Both the position numbers and the translations under genes were made by a program. Under the pieces are notes generated by a model, which worked only from the letters and a program-made list of their open reading frames with translations, ran no database searches and was not told where the DNA came from. Positions 1 through 8,251 of a DNA stretch of 64,000 bases are shown here, piece by piece (positions within the stretch are counted from its first letter, which is position 1; each line of letters begins with the position of its first letter). Origin of the DNA: Leptospira bourretii (GTDB lineage: Bacteria; Spirochaetota; Leptospiria; Leptospirales; Leptospiraceae); assembly GCF_004770145.1 (NCBI RefSeq), contig NZ_RQFW01000005.1, forward strand, positions 248,001 through 312,000, in the 5' to 3' direction.

Positions 1-13
1 AAGGTAAGGGTTT

Positions 14-376
14 ATGATCAAAAAACTTTTGATACTCAGCACACTCGCGTCTGTTTTGTTTTTAGTTTCCTGTTCGTCGGGAAACAAAGTACAAGCAGGA
101 AGCACTAAAGTTCATCCACACACAGCACTTCGCAAATTAGAAATTGATATGATCAAAGTGGGGGATGGTCTAGTAAAAACAGAAGCTGTCCTTGGCAAAT
201 CTACCGAAAAATCATCTGATCCAAGTGGAACAGTGATGGTATGGTATTTTGCAGAAGACCGTGATGTCCCAGAACAGTATTACACTCTAAAAGAAAAACC
301 AGATACAGTAGAAAAGTTTTTGAAGCTCACATTTGATGCTAAAAACAAAATTACTGCAAAAGACTTTAAACTATAA
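14..376 (+). CDS. Small secreted lipoprotein, unknown function
   Basis: A 120-residue protein with a short Lys-rich N-terminus, a hydrophobic stretch and the lipobox LVSC with Cys at about residue 20, so it should be exported and lipid-anchored. The mature part is Lys/Asp-rich and contains the phrase MVWYFAEDRDVPEQYY, with no family I recognise; it recalls small periplasmic lipoproteins of the SmpA/OmlA size class (LGKSTEKSSDPSG followed by a WYF strand), but that is only a resemblance. The ATG is preceded by purine-rich AAGGTAAGGG, a good ribosome binding site. It converges on the next gene, with 2 bp between stop codons. Confidence 0.75.
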   Translation: MIKKLLILSTLASVLFLVSCSSGNKVQAGSTKVHPHTALRKLEIDMIKVGDGLVKTEAVLGKSTEKSSDPSGTVMVWYFAEDRDVPEQYYTLKEKPDTVEKFLKLTFDAKNKITAKDFKL

Positions 377-378
377 AA

Positions 379-1143
379 TCATTCTACCGATTCGGAATCA
401 GTTTCTGTTTCGGTTGGAGCGGGGAAAGGAAAACCAGGGAAACTTGGTTTGACTTTTCCTTCCACATCATCATCTAACAAATCGATGGTGGTAAATCCCA
501 ATAAAAAATCAAAAGCTTCCGCAACATTAAATCCAAGTCTAGCCCCACCATAAACACCAGCAGTGACCTCGACATTCCATGAATATCCAGGTGGATATCC
601 AAATGGTTTTAAGTCTTCTGCTGGAAGATAAACTAAAAATTCTTTTTGTCCAGTAGCAGAAACCAAGTCGTTTGTGAGCTCTCGACGGAAATGTTCCTTT
701 TTTCTTCTCTTACGATCTTTGACAGGATCATAAATATAAGAGTAATAACGCATTTTATAACTTTTTACATTGGCACGTTCGTCGCTCGTGAGAGGGATTC
801 CTTTTTTATCCACAAGCCAATTCCCTTTGGCATCCAAAAGAGGTAATCCAGAATGAAAACTTTCACCACCTAATATACCAAAGACGAGCTGTTGAGAATG
901 GTAAGTGCCAAATTGCCCGCCCCGAAGTCCTACTCCGCGACCCAAATCTTTTTTCCCCATCTCGGATTCTCCACCTTGAAAAACAAATCCAATGGGTAAA
1001 GGTCCTACTTTCACTGCAGCTCCATACATGGGTGTTTCCGCACCAACGGTTACAATGTCTTGGAAATCATTTTTACGATTTTTCCAATATGTGGCACATT
1101 GTAGAAAAAAAGAGAGGCTAATGAGGAGTCCTATAGTTCGCAT
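379..1143 (-). CDS. Leptospiral lipoprotein, unknown function
   Basis: A 254-residue protein starting MRTIGLLISLSFFLQCATYWKN, with a lipobox-like FLQC at residues 13-16. It is probably an outer-membrane or periplasmic lipoprotein. The body has a Gly-rich section (VGPLPIGFVFQGGES, RGVGLRGGQFGTYHS) and ends in a short Pro/Glu-rich tail, which suggests a compact beta-rich domain. The segment NVEVTAGVYGGARLGFNVAEAFDFLLGFTTIDLLDDD reads as amphipathic strands. GGAAAAG just upstream of the ATG is the ribosome binding site. The family looks typical of Leptospira but has no function I can name. It is divergent from the WYL regulator gene. Confidence 0.7.
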   Translation of the reverse strand: MRTIGLLISLSFFLQCATYWKNRKNDFQDIVTVGAETPMYGAAVKVGPLPIGFVFQGGESEMGKKDLGRGVGLRGGQFGTYHSQQLVFGILGGESFHSGLPLLDAKGNWLVDKKGIPLTSDERANVKSYKMRYYSYIYDPVKDRKRRKKEHFRRELTNDLVSATGQKEFLVYLPAEDLKPFGYPPGYSWNVEVTAGVYGGARLGFNVAEAFDFLLGFTTIDLLDDDVEGKVKPSFPGFPFPAPTETETDSESVE

Positions 1144-1206
1144 TCTTTTCCAGTTTTTTTCATTTTCTACTTTTCGGAATCAAAAAAACAAACAATTTGG
1201 GAAGAT

Positions 1207-2199
1207 ATGACTTCTTTTGAAGACTTTCCAATGATCGAAGTGAAAAAAATGAATGAGACGGAAGTTCGTCTCTTCGCTTTGCTCTTCAATCTACTCCGTG
1301 AACCCAAAGGAATCAGTTTCCAAAAATTTCGTAATATTATGCCTCGGTTCTACAAAAACGAGGACATTGAATCAGACCGTAAAAAACTATACAGAGATTT
1401 AAACCAACTAAAGTCCCTTGGATTCAATATCAAAGTGGCCCAATTTGGTTACCAATCAGAAGACTATTTTCCTTATTATTTAGAAAAAGAATCCATTGAC
1501 CGCACACTAAAGTTCACCAAAGAAGAGTTAGAATATCTTTCCAGGGTTTTGTTTGCAACAGAACCTAGTCAAGAAGGGATTAGCCTTTCTCAAAAGTTGT
1601 TTTCCCATCATTTGGATCTCATCCCTAAATTTGCAAAACAACCAAAAGAAAATATTGAATTAGATGATACACCAGACTCATCACATACAGAAAAAATCTT
1701 ACAAGCAATCAAAGATAAAAGAGCGCTCACCATCCAATACGGTTTTGAGGAAAAAGAAAGAACCATAGAACCGTACAGGCTCGTTCGAAAAAATACCACC
1801 GACTTCTACTTACTTGCCTATGATCGTGGAAAAAAATCGTTACGAAGATTCATTCTTCCCAAAATCACAGTCAAAAAGGAATCCAAAGAAGAATTCCAAT
1901 CCAATCTTAAAATCACAAAGGAAGATTTAAATTTTCATCCTTTGTTACTTTCCAAACACCCAGAAATAGAAATTCCCATACAAATTCATCCTGAATATGA
2001 AGATCGTTGGAAGTTGTTTTTAGAAGGGGCAAGTTTTGAAAAAGTAGAAAACGAATACCGAGTCAGGACCACAAATCAAAATGCTTTGTTCCAATTTTTT
2101 GTCCTTTCTCCAGAAGCTCTTGTTGTTACTTCAGAAGATTGGAAAAAAACCTTCCAATCTTACACAAAACATTGGGAAGATTTGTATCAGTTTGTTTGA
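1207..2199 (+). CDS. WYL-domain transcriptional regulator with N-terminal helix-turn-helix
   Basis: A 330-residue protein. Residues 10-75 form a winged helix-turn-helix (RKKLYRDLNQLKSLGFNIKVAQFGYQSEDYF), followed at about 160-230 by a WYL core (ILQAIKDKRALTIQYGF ... EPYRLVRKNTTDFYLLAYD) and a C-terminal WCX-like part. WYL proteins bind nucleic-acid ligands and usually repress DNA-damage or defence genes. The stop codon overlaps the probable TTG start of the nuclease-like gene downstream, so the two are very likely co-translated. The ATG at 1207 follows GGGAAG closely; the ATG at 1231 is an alternative start. Confidence 0.85.
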   Translation: MTSFEDFPMIEVKKMNETEVRLFALLFNLLREPKGISFQKFRNIMPRFYKNEDIESDRKKLYRDLNQLKSLGFNIKVAQFGYQSEDYFPYYLEKESIDRTLKFTKEELEYLSRVLFATEPSQEGISLSQKLFSHHLDLIPKFAKQPKENIELDDTPDSSHTEKILQAIKDKRALTIQYGFEEKERTIEPYRLVRKNTTDFYLLAYDRGKKSLRRFILPKITVKKESKEEFQSNLKITKEDLNFHPLLLSKHPEIEIPIQIHPEYEDRWKLFLEGASFEKVENEYRVRTTNQNALFQFFVLSPEALVVTSEDWKKTFQSYTKHWEDLYQFV

Positions 2200-3697
2200 T
2201 CAAAAATCGACTCCCATCACCAAATCTCAGTATTTACAATACTTAAGATGCAACAATGCTTTCCATTTGGTAAAAGATGGAATTGTTCCAAAACCTTCCT
2301 CTGCATCTTACGGCGGTTATTTGGAATGGGGTGATTTTTTAAAACTATGTAGAGACCAGTTTAGCGATGCAACTTCTATCGATAAAACACTAGAAAAAGA
2401 AGAAAGTTTCCAAAAAACTGAAAAACTTATTTTGGAAAAAAAATCAATTTTCCATGCTCACCTTCGATTTAAGGAATTTGTATCCACTGTTGAATATTTA
2501 GAATACGACAACGAACGAGAGGGCTGGATTCTTTGGGATTTCCGTCCCATTGGTTCGATCAAACAAGATATCATGCGGTCTTTGTATTTCCACAAACAAG
2601 TGGCCGAGGGAATGTCTTTAAACATTTTGGGATACAAACTGATTCGCATCCAAACCAAATACATTTATCCAGGTGGCCCCATCCAACCGGAAGATTACTT
2701 ACTCATAGAAGACATAACTCCAAGGATGGAATCAGAACTCGGAACAAGAGCAGACGAATGGAACCAGTTTCAAGAAGAATTGGAACGAACAAAAGGACAA
2801 ACTGTACTGTATTCGTTTTTAGATTCCAAACCCAGTTGTCGATCACTCAAAACTTGTTTGTCTCCCATACATTGTGCAAAAGGAAAAGAAAACGCCAAAG
2901 AAATCTTTGATTTTCGCGACAGTTCCGAATTAGCAAAACAATGGTTTGCTTTAGGGTACGAATCGTACGAATCCGTTCCCGATTCGGAACTTACTCCCAT
3001 ACAAAAAATACAAAAACAAGCCCATATCACGGGAGATATTTACTTTGATCGAAAATCTTTCGAAACCTATTTATCTAATGTGACAAAATCTGTTGCTTTT
3101 TTAGATTTTGAATCAATCAACCCTTATCTCCCTCTGTATCCACAAACAAGACCCTTTCAACATGTGCCTTATCTGTATTCTTTGCATATTTGGGATAGAG
3201 AGAACGATACATTAATACATAAAACCTATTTACACAAAGATTTAGAAACAGATCCCCGCGTTCCTGTAATGGCCCAATTGCAAAAAGACTTACCTCCAGG
3301 GATCACCGTCTTTTCGTTTAACGATTTTTTTGAAAAACTCATCATTCAGGAGGCTGCAGAAGCTTATCCTGAGTTTTTAGAATTCTGGGAAAGAGTCAAA
3401 TCGATGTTTATCGACCTTGCAATGCCTTTTAAAAAACTCTGGATCTACCATCCGGGTCAAAATGGGAAAGCATCCTTAAAGGAAATACTGCCTTGTTTTA
3501 GTACAGAAAGTCACGGGGGCCTTTCCATTCGAGAGGGGCAAGATGCGAATTACCAATATTTAAGATTGATAAAAAAGCAGGTGACAGCCGAAGAAAAAAA
3601 ACGTGTTCTGGAGGATTTGATAGCTTATTGCAAACTTGATAGTTATGGTTTGTTTTTAATCTATAGAATGTTACAAGAAAGATTATCGGTTATTTAA
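2192..3697 (+). CDS. DUF2779-family protein: Cas4-like N-terminus plus DEDDy exonuclease-like C-terminus
   Basis: I place the start at the TTG at 2192 (501 residues), because the protein then begins MFDQKSTPITKSQYLQYLRC, as DUF2779 proteins do, and GGGAAGA lies 11 bp upstream. The open frame extends back to 2081, inside the WYL gene. The N-terminal half carries a Cys in YLRC and a later cluster CRSLKTCLSPIHC, a layout like the Fe-S cysteines of Cas4/AddB-type nucleases. The C-terminal half has DEDDy exonuclease motifs: FLDFES, FSFNDFFEK and YCKLDSYGL. A nuclease role is inferred from these motifs. It overlaps WYL by 8 bp and the next gene by 1 bp (TAATG), so all three form one unit. Confidence 0.8.
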   Translation: MFDQKSTPITKSQYLQYLRCNNAFHLVKDGIVPKPSSASYGGYLEWGDFLKLCRDQFSDATSIDKTLEKEESFQKTEKLILEKKSIFHAHLRFKEFVSTVEYLEYDNEREGWILWDFRPIGSIKQDIMRSLYFHKQVAEGMSLNILGYKLIRIQTKYIYPGGPIQPEDYLLIEDITPRMESELGTRADEWNQFQEELERTKGQTVLYSFLDSKPSCRSLKTCLSPIHCAKGKENAKEIFDFRDSSELAKQWFALGYESYESVPDSELTPIQKIQKQAHITGDIYFDRKSFETYLSNVTKSVAFLDFESINPYLPLYPQTRPFQHVPYLYSLHIWDRENDTLIHKTYLHKDLETDPRVPVMAQLQKDLPPGITVFSFNDFFEKLIIQEAAEAYPEFLEFWERVKSMFIDLAMPFKKLWIYHPGQNGKASLKEILPCFSTESHGGLSIREGQDANYQYLRLIKKQVTAEEKKRVLEDLIAYCKLDSYGLFLIYRMLQERLSVI

Positions 3698-4743
3698 TGT
3701 TAGGTATCAAAAAATCAGTCGCACAACTTGTCTTTTCGTTACCAGAACATTGGATATCTGCTTTGGCGCGTAAAAATAACCAACCGGAAACCAACCAGTT
3801 AGATCCGCGTTGTGCCTTAGCATGTAACATTGCGAAGTTCCTACCTAAAATGGAACAAATGAGTCCAGAAAAAGCACGTAGGCACTACCGCGATCAAATG
3901 CGGATCTTCGATGAGCCGGAATTTCCCATCGCTCACATCGAAGACAAACTCATTCCTACTCCTAGTGCCTCTTTCATTCCCATCCGAGTCTACAACGCCA
4001 ACCCACAAAAAAGAAATCTTCCCACCATACTCTTCTTTCACGGTGGTGGACTCACCATCGGCAATTTAGAAACACATGATAATTTTTGCCGAAGAATGTC
4101 TCATTACACAAAAAGTATTGTGATTGCTGTAGATTATCGTTTGGCACCGGAACACCCATACCCGGCCGCTCATGATGATGTCTGGCTTGCCTACCAATAT
4201 GTTCGCAATACTGCTTATCTTTTTGGAGGATCACCAAACGCCATTGCCGTTTGTGGAGATAGCGCAGGAGCACTCCTTGCCACTTCTCTTTGCCTCCGTG
4301 CCAAAAAAGACAAAATCCCTGTTCCCGTTTTCCAGGCCCTTTTGTACCCAATGCTTGATACAACAAAAGAATCTGAAACCTATGAGCTCTTCGGTGAAGG
4401 TTATGTCCTTACAAGGTCTCTCATGAGATGGTTCATTCAAAACTACCTTCCCAATCCAAAAGATCGACTTTTACACAATAATTCCCCGGTTTTGGCCGAC
4501 CCAAAAGAATTAAAGGGTCTTCCACCCACTTATATCGGGGTTGCGGGTTACGACCCTCTCCGGGAAGAAGGGGAAACCTATGCCAGACACCTGCAATCCG
4601 CAGGAGTTAAGGTAGAGGAAAGGCTTTTCCCTTCCCTGGTCCATGGATACATCCAATTGACAGGGCTCATTCCCAAAGCCAAGGAAGCCGAACAGGACCT
4701 CTTCCAGTCCTTAGTGCGATTTTTTTCTGCAAGAAAAATCTGA
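3697..4743 (+). CDS. Alpha/beta hydrolase of the HSL/acetyl-esterase family
   Basis: A 348-residue esterase/lipase. It has the oxyanion-hole motif FFHGGGLTIG, the nucleophile elbow CGDSAGALLA, an acidic residue in GYDPLREEG and the catalytic His in SLVHGYIQL, which is the full triad of the hormone-sensitive-lipase family. There is no signal peptide, so it is probably cytoplasmic and acts on short acyl esters. Its ATG shares one base with the stop codon of the DUF2779 gene, so it is translationally coupled. Whether it works with the nuclease-like protein is unknown; the coupling may only reflect gene packing. Confidence 0.88.
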   Translation: MLGIKKSVAQLVFSLPEHWISALARKNNQPETNQLDPRCALACNIAKFLPKMEQMSPEKARRHYRDQMRIFDEPEFPIAHIEDKLIPTPSASFIPIRVYNANPQKRNLPTILFFHGGGLTIGNLETHDNFCRRMSHYTKSIVIAVDYRLAPEHPYPAAHDDVWLAYQYVRNTAYLFGGSPNAIAVCGDSAGALLATSLCLRAKKDKIPVPVFQALLYPMLDTTKESETYELFGEGYVLTRSLMRWFIQNYLPNPKDRLLHNNSPVLADPKELKGLPPTYIGVAGYDPLREEGETYARHLQSAGVKVEERLFPSLVHGYIQLTGLIPKAKEAEQDLFQSLVRFFSARKI

Positions 4744-4760
4744 GCCAGTCCATTCAAGAA

Positions 4761-4788
4761 TCGACAAGGCAGGATTCGATACTATAAA
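4761..4788 (+). promoter_or_regulatory. Candidate sigma-70 promoter for the 4813 gene
   Basis: TCGACA at 4761-4766 and TATAAA at 4783-4788 are separated by 16 bp, each one base away from consensus. The site lies 24 bp upstream of the ATG at 4813, between the esterase stop codon and the secreted-protein gene. Seen by eye only. Confidence 0.4.
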
Positions 4789-4812
4789 AGACAGAATTCC
4801 TTGAGGTACGTC

Positions 4813-5622
4813 ATGATTCTACGATTCTCCATCGCTCTCGCTTTCTTACTTGGGATTTCGGCCCTTTCTGCTGAAAAACCGGCTTCTGCTACCTTGAAGG
4901 AACGTGAGACCCAAAAACAAATCGATCTACAAAGAAAAAACGGGTTTGGTGATAACGAAATCGACACCCTTCACTCAGATATCATTGGAAATTTGCGTAA
5001 AATCAAAAAACTCCAAGAGTTAGGTGTGGATAAAACAGCAGCCCAGTACTTGGCGCAAACACCTGAAGAACATAAAGAACTTTATAAAAAAGACAAAGAT
5101 GGGAAACCATATTTGGAAATCAAACTTCCTCAAGGACAGTCTTACATTGATTATCCGACAGTTTTTTTATATGATGGACTTGCTTACATCTACCCGAAAG
5201 AAGATTTCAGTGATTTGGACAAAATCATTTTAACATTTCGCCGCGTAAATGCAGATGGAACCATCCACGTAAAAGAAATGAGACGTCTTGTAAATCCATC
5301 ACCAAAATCAGAAGGTACGGAAAAAGATGAAAAAGGGGAAGCGAAGTTAGATACAAACTCTGATATCCGTTTGGAATACTACAGATCTCTTACATCCGAC
5401 ACCATTTGGCCAAATGATCCGGTACAACCAGCAGAACCAGACATTGCTATGGTTTTGAATGATGAAAAAGATCCACTCCCTTACGACAAACAAAAACATA
5501 TCATGAGATCTTACAAAAAGATGTTACGAAAAATTGCAAAACAAACTGCATTCAAACTACGTAATATTGAGTTAGATCAAAAACAAATGATTACTAAAAT
5601 TTTGGATTATAATACGAACTAA
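4813..5622 (+). CDS. Secreted periplasmic protein, unknown function
   Basis: The ATG at 4813 is preceded by GAGG with 6-bp spacing; an upstream in-frame TTG at 4801 overlaps that site and is less likely. The 269-residue product starts MILRFSIALAFLLGISALSA, a signal peptide with probable cleavage after ALSA. The mature protein is highly charged, begins with a helical segment (ATLKERETQKQIDLQRKN), has a central beta-rich part (LEIKLPQGQSYIDYPTVFLYDG) and ends in a Lys-rich helix. I do not recognise the family. A role as a filament-associated or periplasmic structural protein is possible but unsupported. A strong bidirectional terminator follows directly. Confidence 0.8.
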   Translation: MILRFSIALAFLLGISALSAEKPASATLKERETQKQIDLQRKNGFGDNEIDTLHSDIIGNLRKIKKLQELGVDKTAAQYLAQTPEEHKELYKKDKDGKPYLEIKLPQGQSYIDYPTVFLYDGLAYIYPKEDFSDLDKIILTFRRVNADGTIHVKEMRRLVNPSPKSEGTEKDEKGEAKLDTNSDIRLEYYRSLTSDTIWPNDPVQPAEPDIAMVLNDEKDPLPYDKQKHIMRSYKKMLRKIAKQTAFKLRNIELDQKQMITKILDYNTN

Positions 5623-5630
5623 AAAATCAT

Positions 5631-5665
5631 AAAACAACAAACCAAAATTCAGGTTTGTTGTTTTT
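5631..5665. terminator. Bidirectional Rho-independent terminator
   Basis: A perfect 13-bp inverted repeat, AAAACAACAAACC (5631-5643) and GGTTTGTTGTTTT (5652-5664), around an 8-nt loop. The runs of A and T at the two edges make it work in both directions. It ends the 4813 gene on the plus strand and the transporter/small-protein transcript on the minus strand; the right arm encodes the last residues of the minus-strand small protein. Confidence 0.75.
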
Positions 5666-5876
5666 CTCTTCGACTGATGAGGAGCTGCGAAATCGTCTGC
5701 TCTTCTGTCACATACTTCCTCTTTAAATATGACAGGGCATTGTTAATAAAACGAGGCACCTTCTTTTCGGCATCCAAAAGATCCATCTTTGTTAACATTA
5801 GTTCATCGATGGTGGCCAAAGCCAAATTTCTTTGGCTCTGGTGTAATTCAAAATCGTCCTCGTCTTCTACAATCAT
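5649..5876 (-). CDS. Small cytoplasmic protein, unknown function
   Basis: A 75-residue acidic-then-basic protein (MIVEDEDDFELHQSQRN ... ALSYLKRKYVTEEQTISQLLISRREKQQT), predicted to be all-helical and without a signal peptide. Its ATG overlaps the stop codon of the Atg22-like transporter by 4 bp, so it is translated as part of that transcript. The coupling is the main reason to call it a gene. Function unknown. Confidence 0.6.
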   Translation of the reverse strand: MIVEDEDDFELHQSQRNLALATIDELMLTKMDLLDAEKKVPRFINNALSYLKRKYVTEEQTISQLLISRREKQQT

Positions 5877-7228
5877 GTTTTTTCTTGGAACGCTTGAGCT
5901 GCTTCCACTCCCCTTTCTTCATTCACAAATAAATTGATGAGTAGAGATAGAAAATAAAAGAAAGCCACCACAAGGAAGGCATTACGAAGGGTTACTAGTG
6001 TTTGGATGTATCCAAAAAGAAAAAGCCCTGCTGCTGCTGCAATTTTTCCAGAGAGTCCCCACATTCCAAAAAATTCCCCTGATTTGGATTCTGGACTAAA
6101 GATCCCAACAAGGGCTCTGGATGCTGATTGGGTAGAACCAAGTCCCATTCCTGCAAGAGAAGAGATAAAAACAAAAACCCACTGAACAGTCCAAGTTTTA
6201 CCAAGACTGGCATTTGCAAAGTTTGTGAGATCATGTACAAAATATATTAAAGCACAAGTCACGAGCCAGAGAACAAGAGTTAGATTGAATGTTTTTTTAG
6301 CACCAATACTATCTTGGATGACCCCGAAGGCAAGCGCACCCACGGCAGCAAAAATTTGGATAAAAATAAACATAGCTTGTTTGTGTTCGGCTTCGATATG
6401 AATTTCTTGTGATCCGTAAATAAAGGCAAAAGAAATGACAATCGCAAGGGCTGCCATCGTAAAAAACAAGGAAACCAAATACACCATTAAATCTTTGAAG
6501 TGGCTTGCATCCTTTAAGGTTTGGACCACACGATCTTTTCCTATCTTAAAATAATTTACATGGTGCGAAACACCAAGTGGTAAGTGAGGTTCTTTCAAAA
6601 ATAAGAAAGTAGGAATCGCAGCAATTAAAAAGAAAATTGCAGTGTAAGGACCAACTAACTTTAAATTTTGAAAATTGTCTAAGGTATAATCGCCAAGAGT
6701 GGTCGCAAGAGCCACAGACCCAATCCCACCGAAGTATCCAATCCCCCATGCATATCCGGAGATTTTACCCAAGTCTTCTTTGGATCCAAGGAAGGGTAAA
6801 AAGCTAGAGGCAAAGTTTTCGCCGGAAGCAAAGAAAAAGTTAGAAAAAGCAACAAGCACCATTCCGAGCCATACCATCCCTGGTTCCACATAGTAGAGAG
6901 CAAAGGTCGCAACGACACAACCGATATAACTTAGGAAAAGAAATAGTTTTTTCTTAGAACTATAGTCCGTGATAGCACCAAAGATGGGTCCAGTGGCGAC
7001 CACAAATAAATACGAGGCAGCGAGGGCCCAAGCCCAAAGGGAATTTCCCATTCGGTACGGATTGTCCGATCCCATGTCGGCAGGGACAACGAGTCTTGTG
7101 AAAATCTCACAATAAACGACACTGATGATGACTGTGGTGTAGGAGGAGTTCGCAAAATCGAACATACACCATCCAAAAATTTCGCGGTTTTTTTTCTTTT
7201 TGGCTTCCGGGTTTTTGTCTTGGGACAT
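5873..7228 (-). CDS. Major-facilitator permease of the UMF1/Atg22 family
   Basis: A polytopic protein of about 451 residues from the ATG at 7228. It begins with a Lys-rich cytoplasmic leader followed by REIFGWCMFDFANSSYTTVI, the signature of the UMF1/Atg22-like group of MFS transporters, and shows about 12 hydrophobic segments with the loop DYSSKKKLFLF after TM2. In yeast Atg22 exports amino acids from the vacuole; bacterial substrates are mostly unknown. The frame is open to a TTG at 7297, but that would abut the divergent ferredoxin gene; the ATG leaves a 69-bp promoter region. No clear ribosome binding site is visible at 7228. Confidence 0.85.
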   Translation of the reverse strand: MSQDKNPEAKKKKNREIFGWCMFDFANSSYTTVIISVVYCEIFTRLVVPADMGSDNPYRMGNSLWAWALAASYLFVVATGPIFGAITDYSSKKKLFLFLSYIGCVVATFALYYVEPGMVWLGMVLVAFSNFFFASGENFASSFLPFLGSKEDLGKISGYAWGIGYFGGIGSVALATTLGDYTLDNFQNLKLVGPYTAIFFLIAAIPTFLFLKEPHLPLGVSHHVNYFKIGKDRVVQTLKDASHFKDLMVYLVSLFFTMAALAIVISFAFIYGSQEIHIEAEHKQAMFIFIQIFAAVGALAFGVIQDSIGAKKTFNLTLVLWLVTCALIYFVHDLTNFANASLGKTWTVQWVFVFISSLAGMGLGSTQSASRALVGIFSPESKSGEFFGMWGLSGKIAAAAGLFLFGYIQTLVTLRNAFLVVAFFYFLSLLINLFVNEERGVEAAQAFQEKT

Positions 7229-7297
7229 AGAGGGTGTTAGAATTTTCCTTGGTTGAAAGTAATTAAAGAGTTTCCCTCCCTTTCCTAAATCTGTCAA

Positions 7298-7534
7298 ATG
7301 AATAGTTCAATGGATCCTTTCGATTTAAATTCCCTTATGAGGCCCAAACGGGTCTGTTTATGTCGAATGGTGACGGAAGATGAATTAGTCCGTGCCATCC
7401 ATGCGGGTGCCGTGACAATGGAACAAATCAGAGAAACCACAAGGGCCTCTACCGGCTGCGGCACCTGCTCCATGCAAGTGTACCACATCCTCCAGCGCGA
7501 ATTGCAGAATCTCTCACGGAGGAAAATTTCATGA
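7298..7534 (+). CDS. BFD-like [2Fe-2S]-binding protein
   Basis: A 78-residue protein with cysteines at 20, 22, 54 and 57 in the arrangement CxC-x31-CxxC (VCLCRMV ... GCGTCSMQ), the pattern of bacterioferritin-associated ferredoxin and of BFD domains in nitrite reductases and NifU-like proteins. It should bind one [2Fe-2S] cluster and carry electrons. Its stop overlaps the start of the RibD-type reductase gene by 4 bp (ATGA), so the two are co-translated; no bacterioferritin gene is visible nearby. Confidence 0.85.
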   Translation: MNSSMDPFDLNSLMRPKRVCLCRMVTEDELVRAIHAGAVTMEQIRETTRASTGCGTCSMQVYHILQRELQNLSRRKIS

Positions 7535-8172
7535 AATTATCGATCAATATGGCCATGACCTTGGACGGGAAGGTCGTTCGACCGGATGGTCGTTGGTATG
7601 GTCTTACATCCAGTGAAGACAAAACCCAAATGGATGTCTACCGTTCCCAGTCCGATGCAATCCTGATAGGAAAAAACTCTATATTAAACGACAACCCCAT
7701 TGTTAAAATCCGTGCAATTCCCAACGCATTGAATCCAAGACCAGTCATTTTGGTCCGCAAAGGGACTCTCCCTCCCGACAAACATGTCTTCGAAGAATCC
7801 GACCATATCCCCTTAATCATTTGTACCAAATCCAACCTAAAAGAAATCAAAACAAGCCTTGAGAACAAAGCGGAAATCTTCGCTCTGGATTCTGATGACA
7901 TTGATCCGAAAAAAGTCACAGGAATCCTCAAACGTAAAGGGTATAAAAATGTCCTCTTAGAAGGCGGGCCCAAACTCAATTTTTCCTTTTTGGAAGCGGA
8001 CCTGGTGGACCGGATTTATCTGACCATTGTGCCTTTTGTGATCGGAAAAACTGGCCTACCAGGGATTGCTGACCGCAATGCGGAACTTCCAGGATTCGAT
8101 CAGAATCGTTGGACCCTAAAGGACCATTTTGCCAAGGGAAACGAAATCTTTCTTGTGTACGAAAAACCGTAA
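7531..8172 (+). CDS. RibD C-terminal/dihydrofolate-reductase-like NADPH reductase
   Basis: A 213-residue protein matching the stand-alone RibD C-terminal domain. It opens MKLSINMAMTLDGKVVRPDGRW, continues with SDAILIGKNSILNDNP, and has the nucleotide-binding NVLLEGGPKLNFSFLE and the tail EIFLVYEKP. RibD-type reductases reduce the ribosyl side chain of pyrimidine intermediates in riboflavin synthesis. The deaminase half of RibD is absent, and no other rib gene is adjacent, so the true substrate is open: riboflavin pathway, or another aminopyrimidine or folate-like compound. It is translationally coupled to the BFD-like ferredoxin. Confidence 0.85.
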   Translation: MKLSINMAMTLDGKVVRPDGRWYGLTSSEDKTQMDVYRSQSDAILIGKNSILNDNPIVKIRAIPNALNPRPVILVRKGTLPPDKHVFEESDHIPLIICTKSNLKEIKTSLENKAEIFALDSDDIDPKKVTGILKRKGYKNVLLEGGPKLNFSFLEADLVDRIYLTIVPFVIGKTGLPGIADRNAELPGFDQNRWTLKDHFAKGNEIFLVYEKP

Positions 8173-8190
8173 AATTTTTTAAAAATAGGA

Positions 8191-8232
8191 TTGACGGGTT
8201 TGGCCATCATTAAGTAGTTTGATATTAAACTA
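8191..8232 (+). promoter_or_regulatory. Candidate promoter and operator of the doxX-like gene
   Basis: TTGACG at 8191-8196 could be a -35 element. About 18 bp downstream a 6-bp inverted repeat TAGTTT-N6-AAACTA spans 8215-8232, overlapping the expected -10 region. This layout suits repression by a dimeric regulator. Identified by eye; no regulator is encoded next to it. Confidence 0.35.
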
Positions 8233-8251
8233 TTTAGCAATAAGAGGTTCT

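Noticed and set aside
2081..2191. Upstream extension of the DUF2779 frame inside the WYL gene
   Set aside because: The first 37 residues (LLLLLQKIGKKPS) are a frame shadow of WYL; the family N-terminus starts at the TTG at 2192.
4813..5622. Idea that the periplasmic protein is a flagellar coiling (Fcp) protein
   Set aside because: Size and signal peptide would fit, but I cannot see a diagnostic motif, so I left it unnamed.
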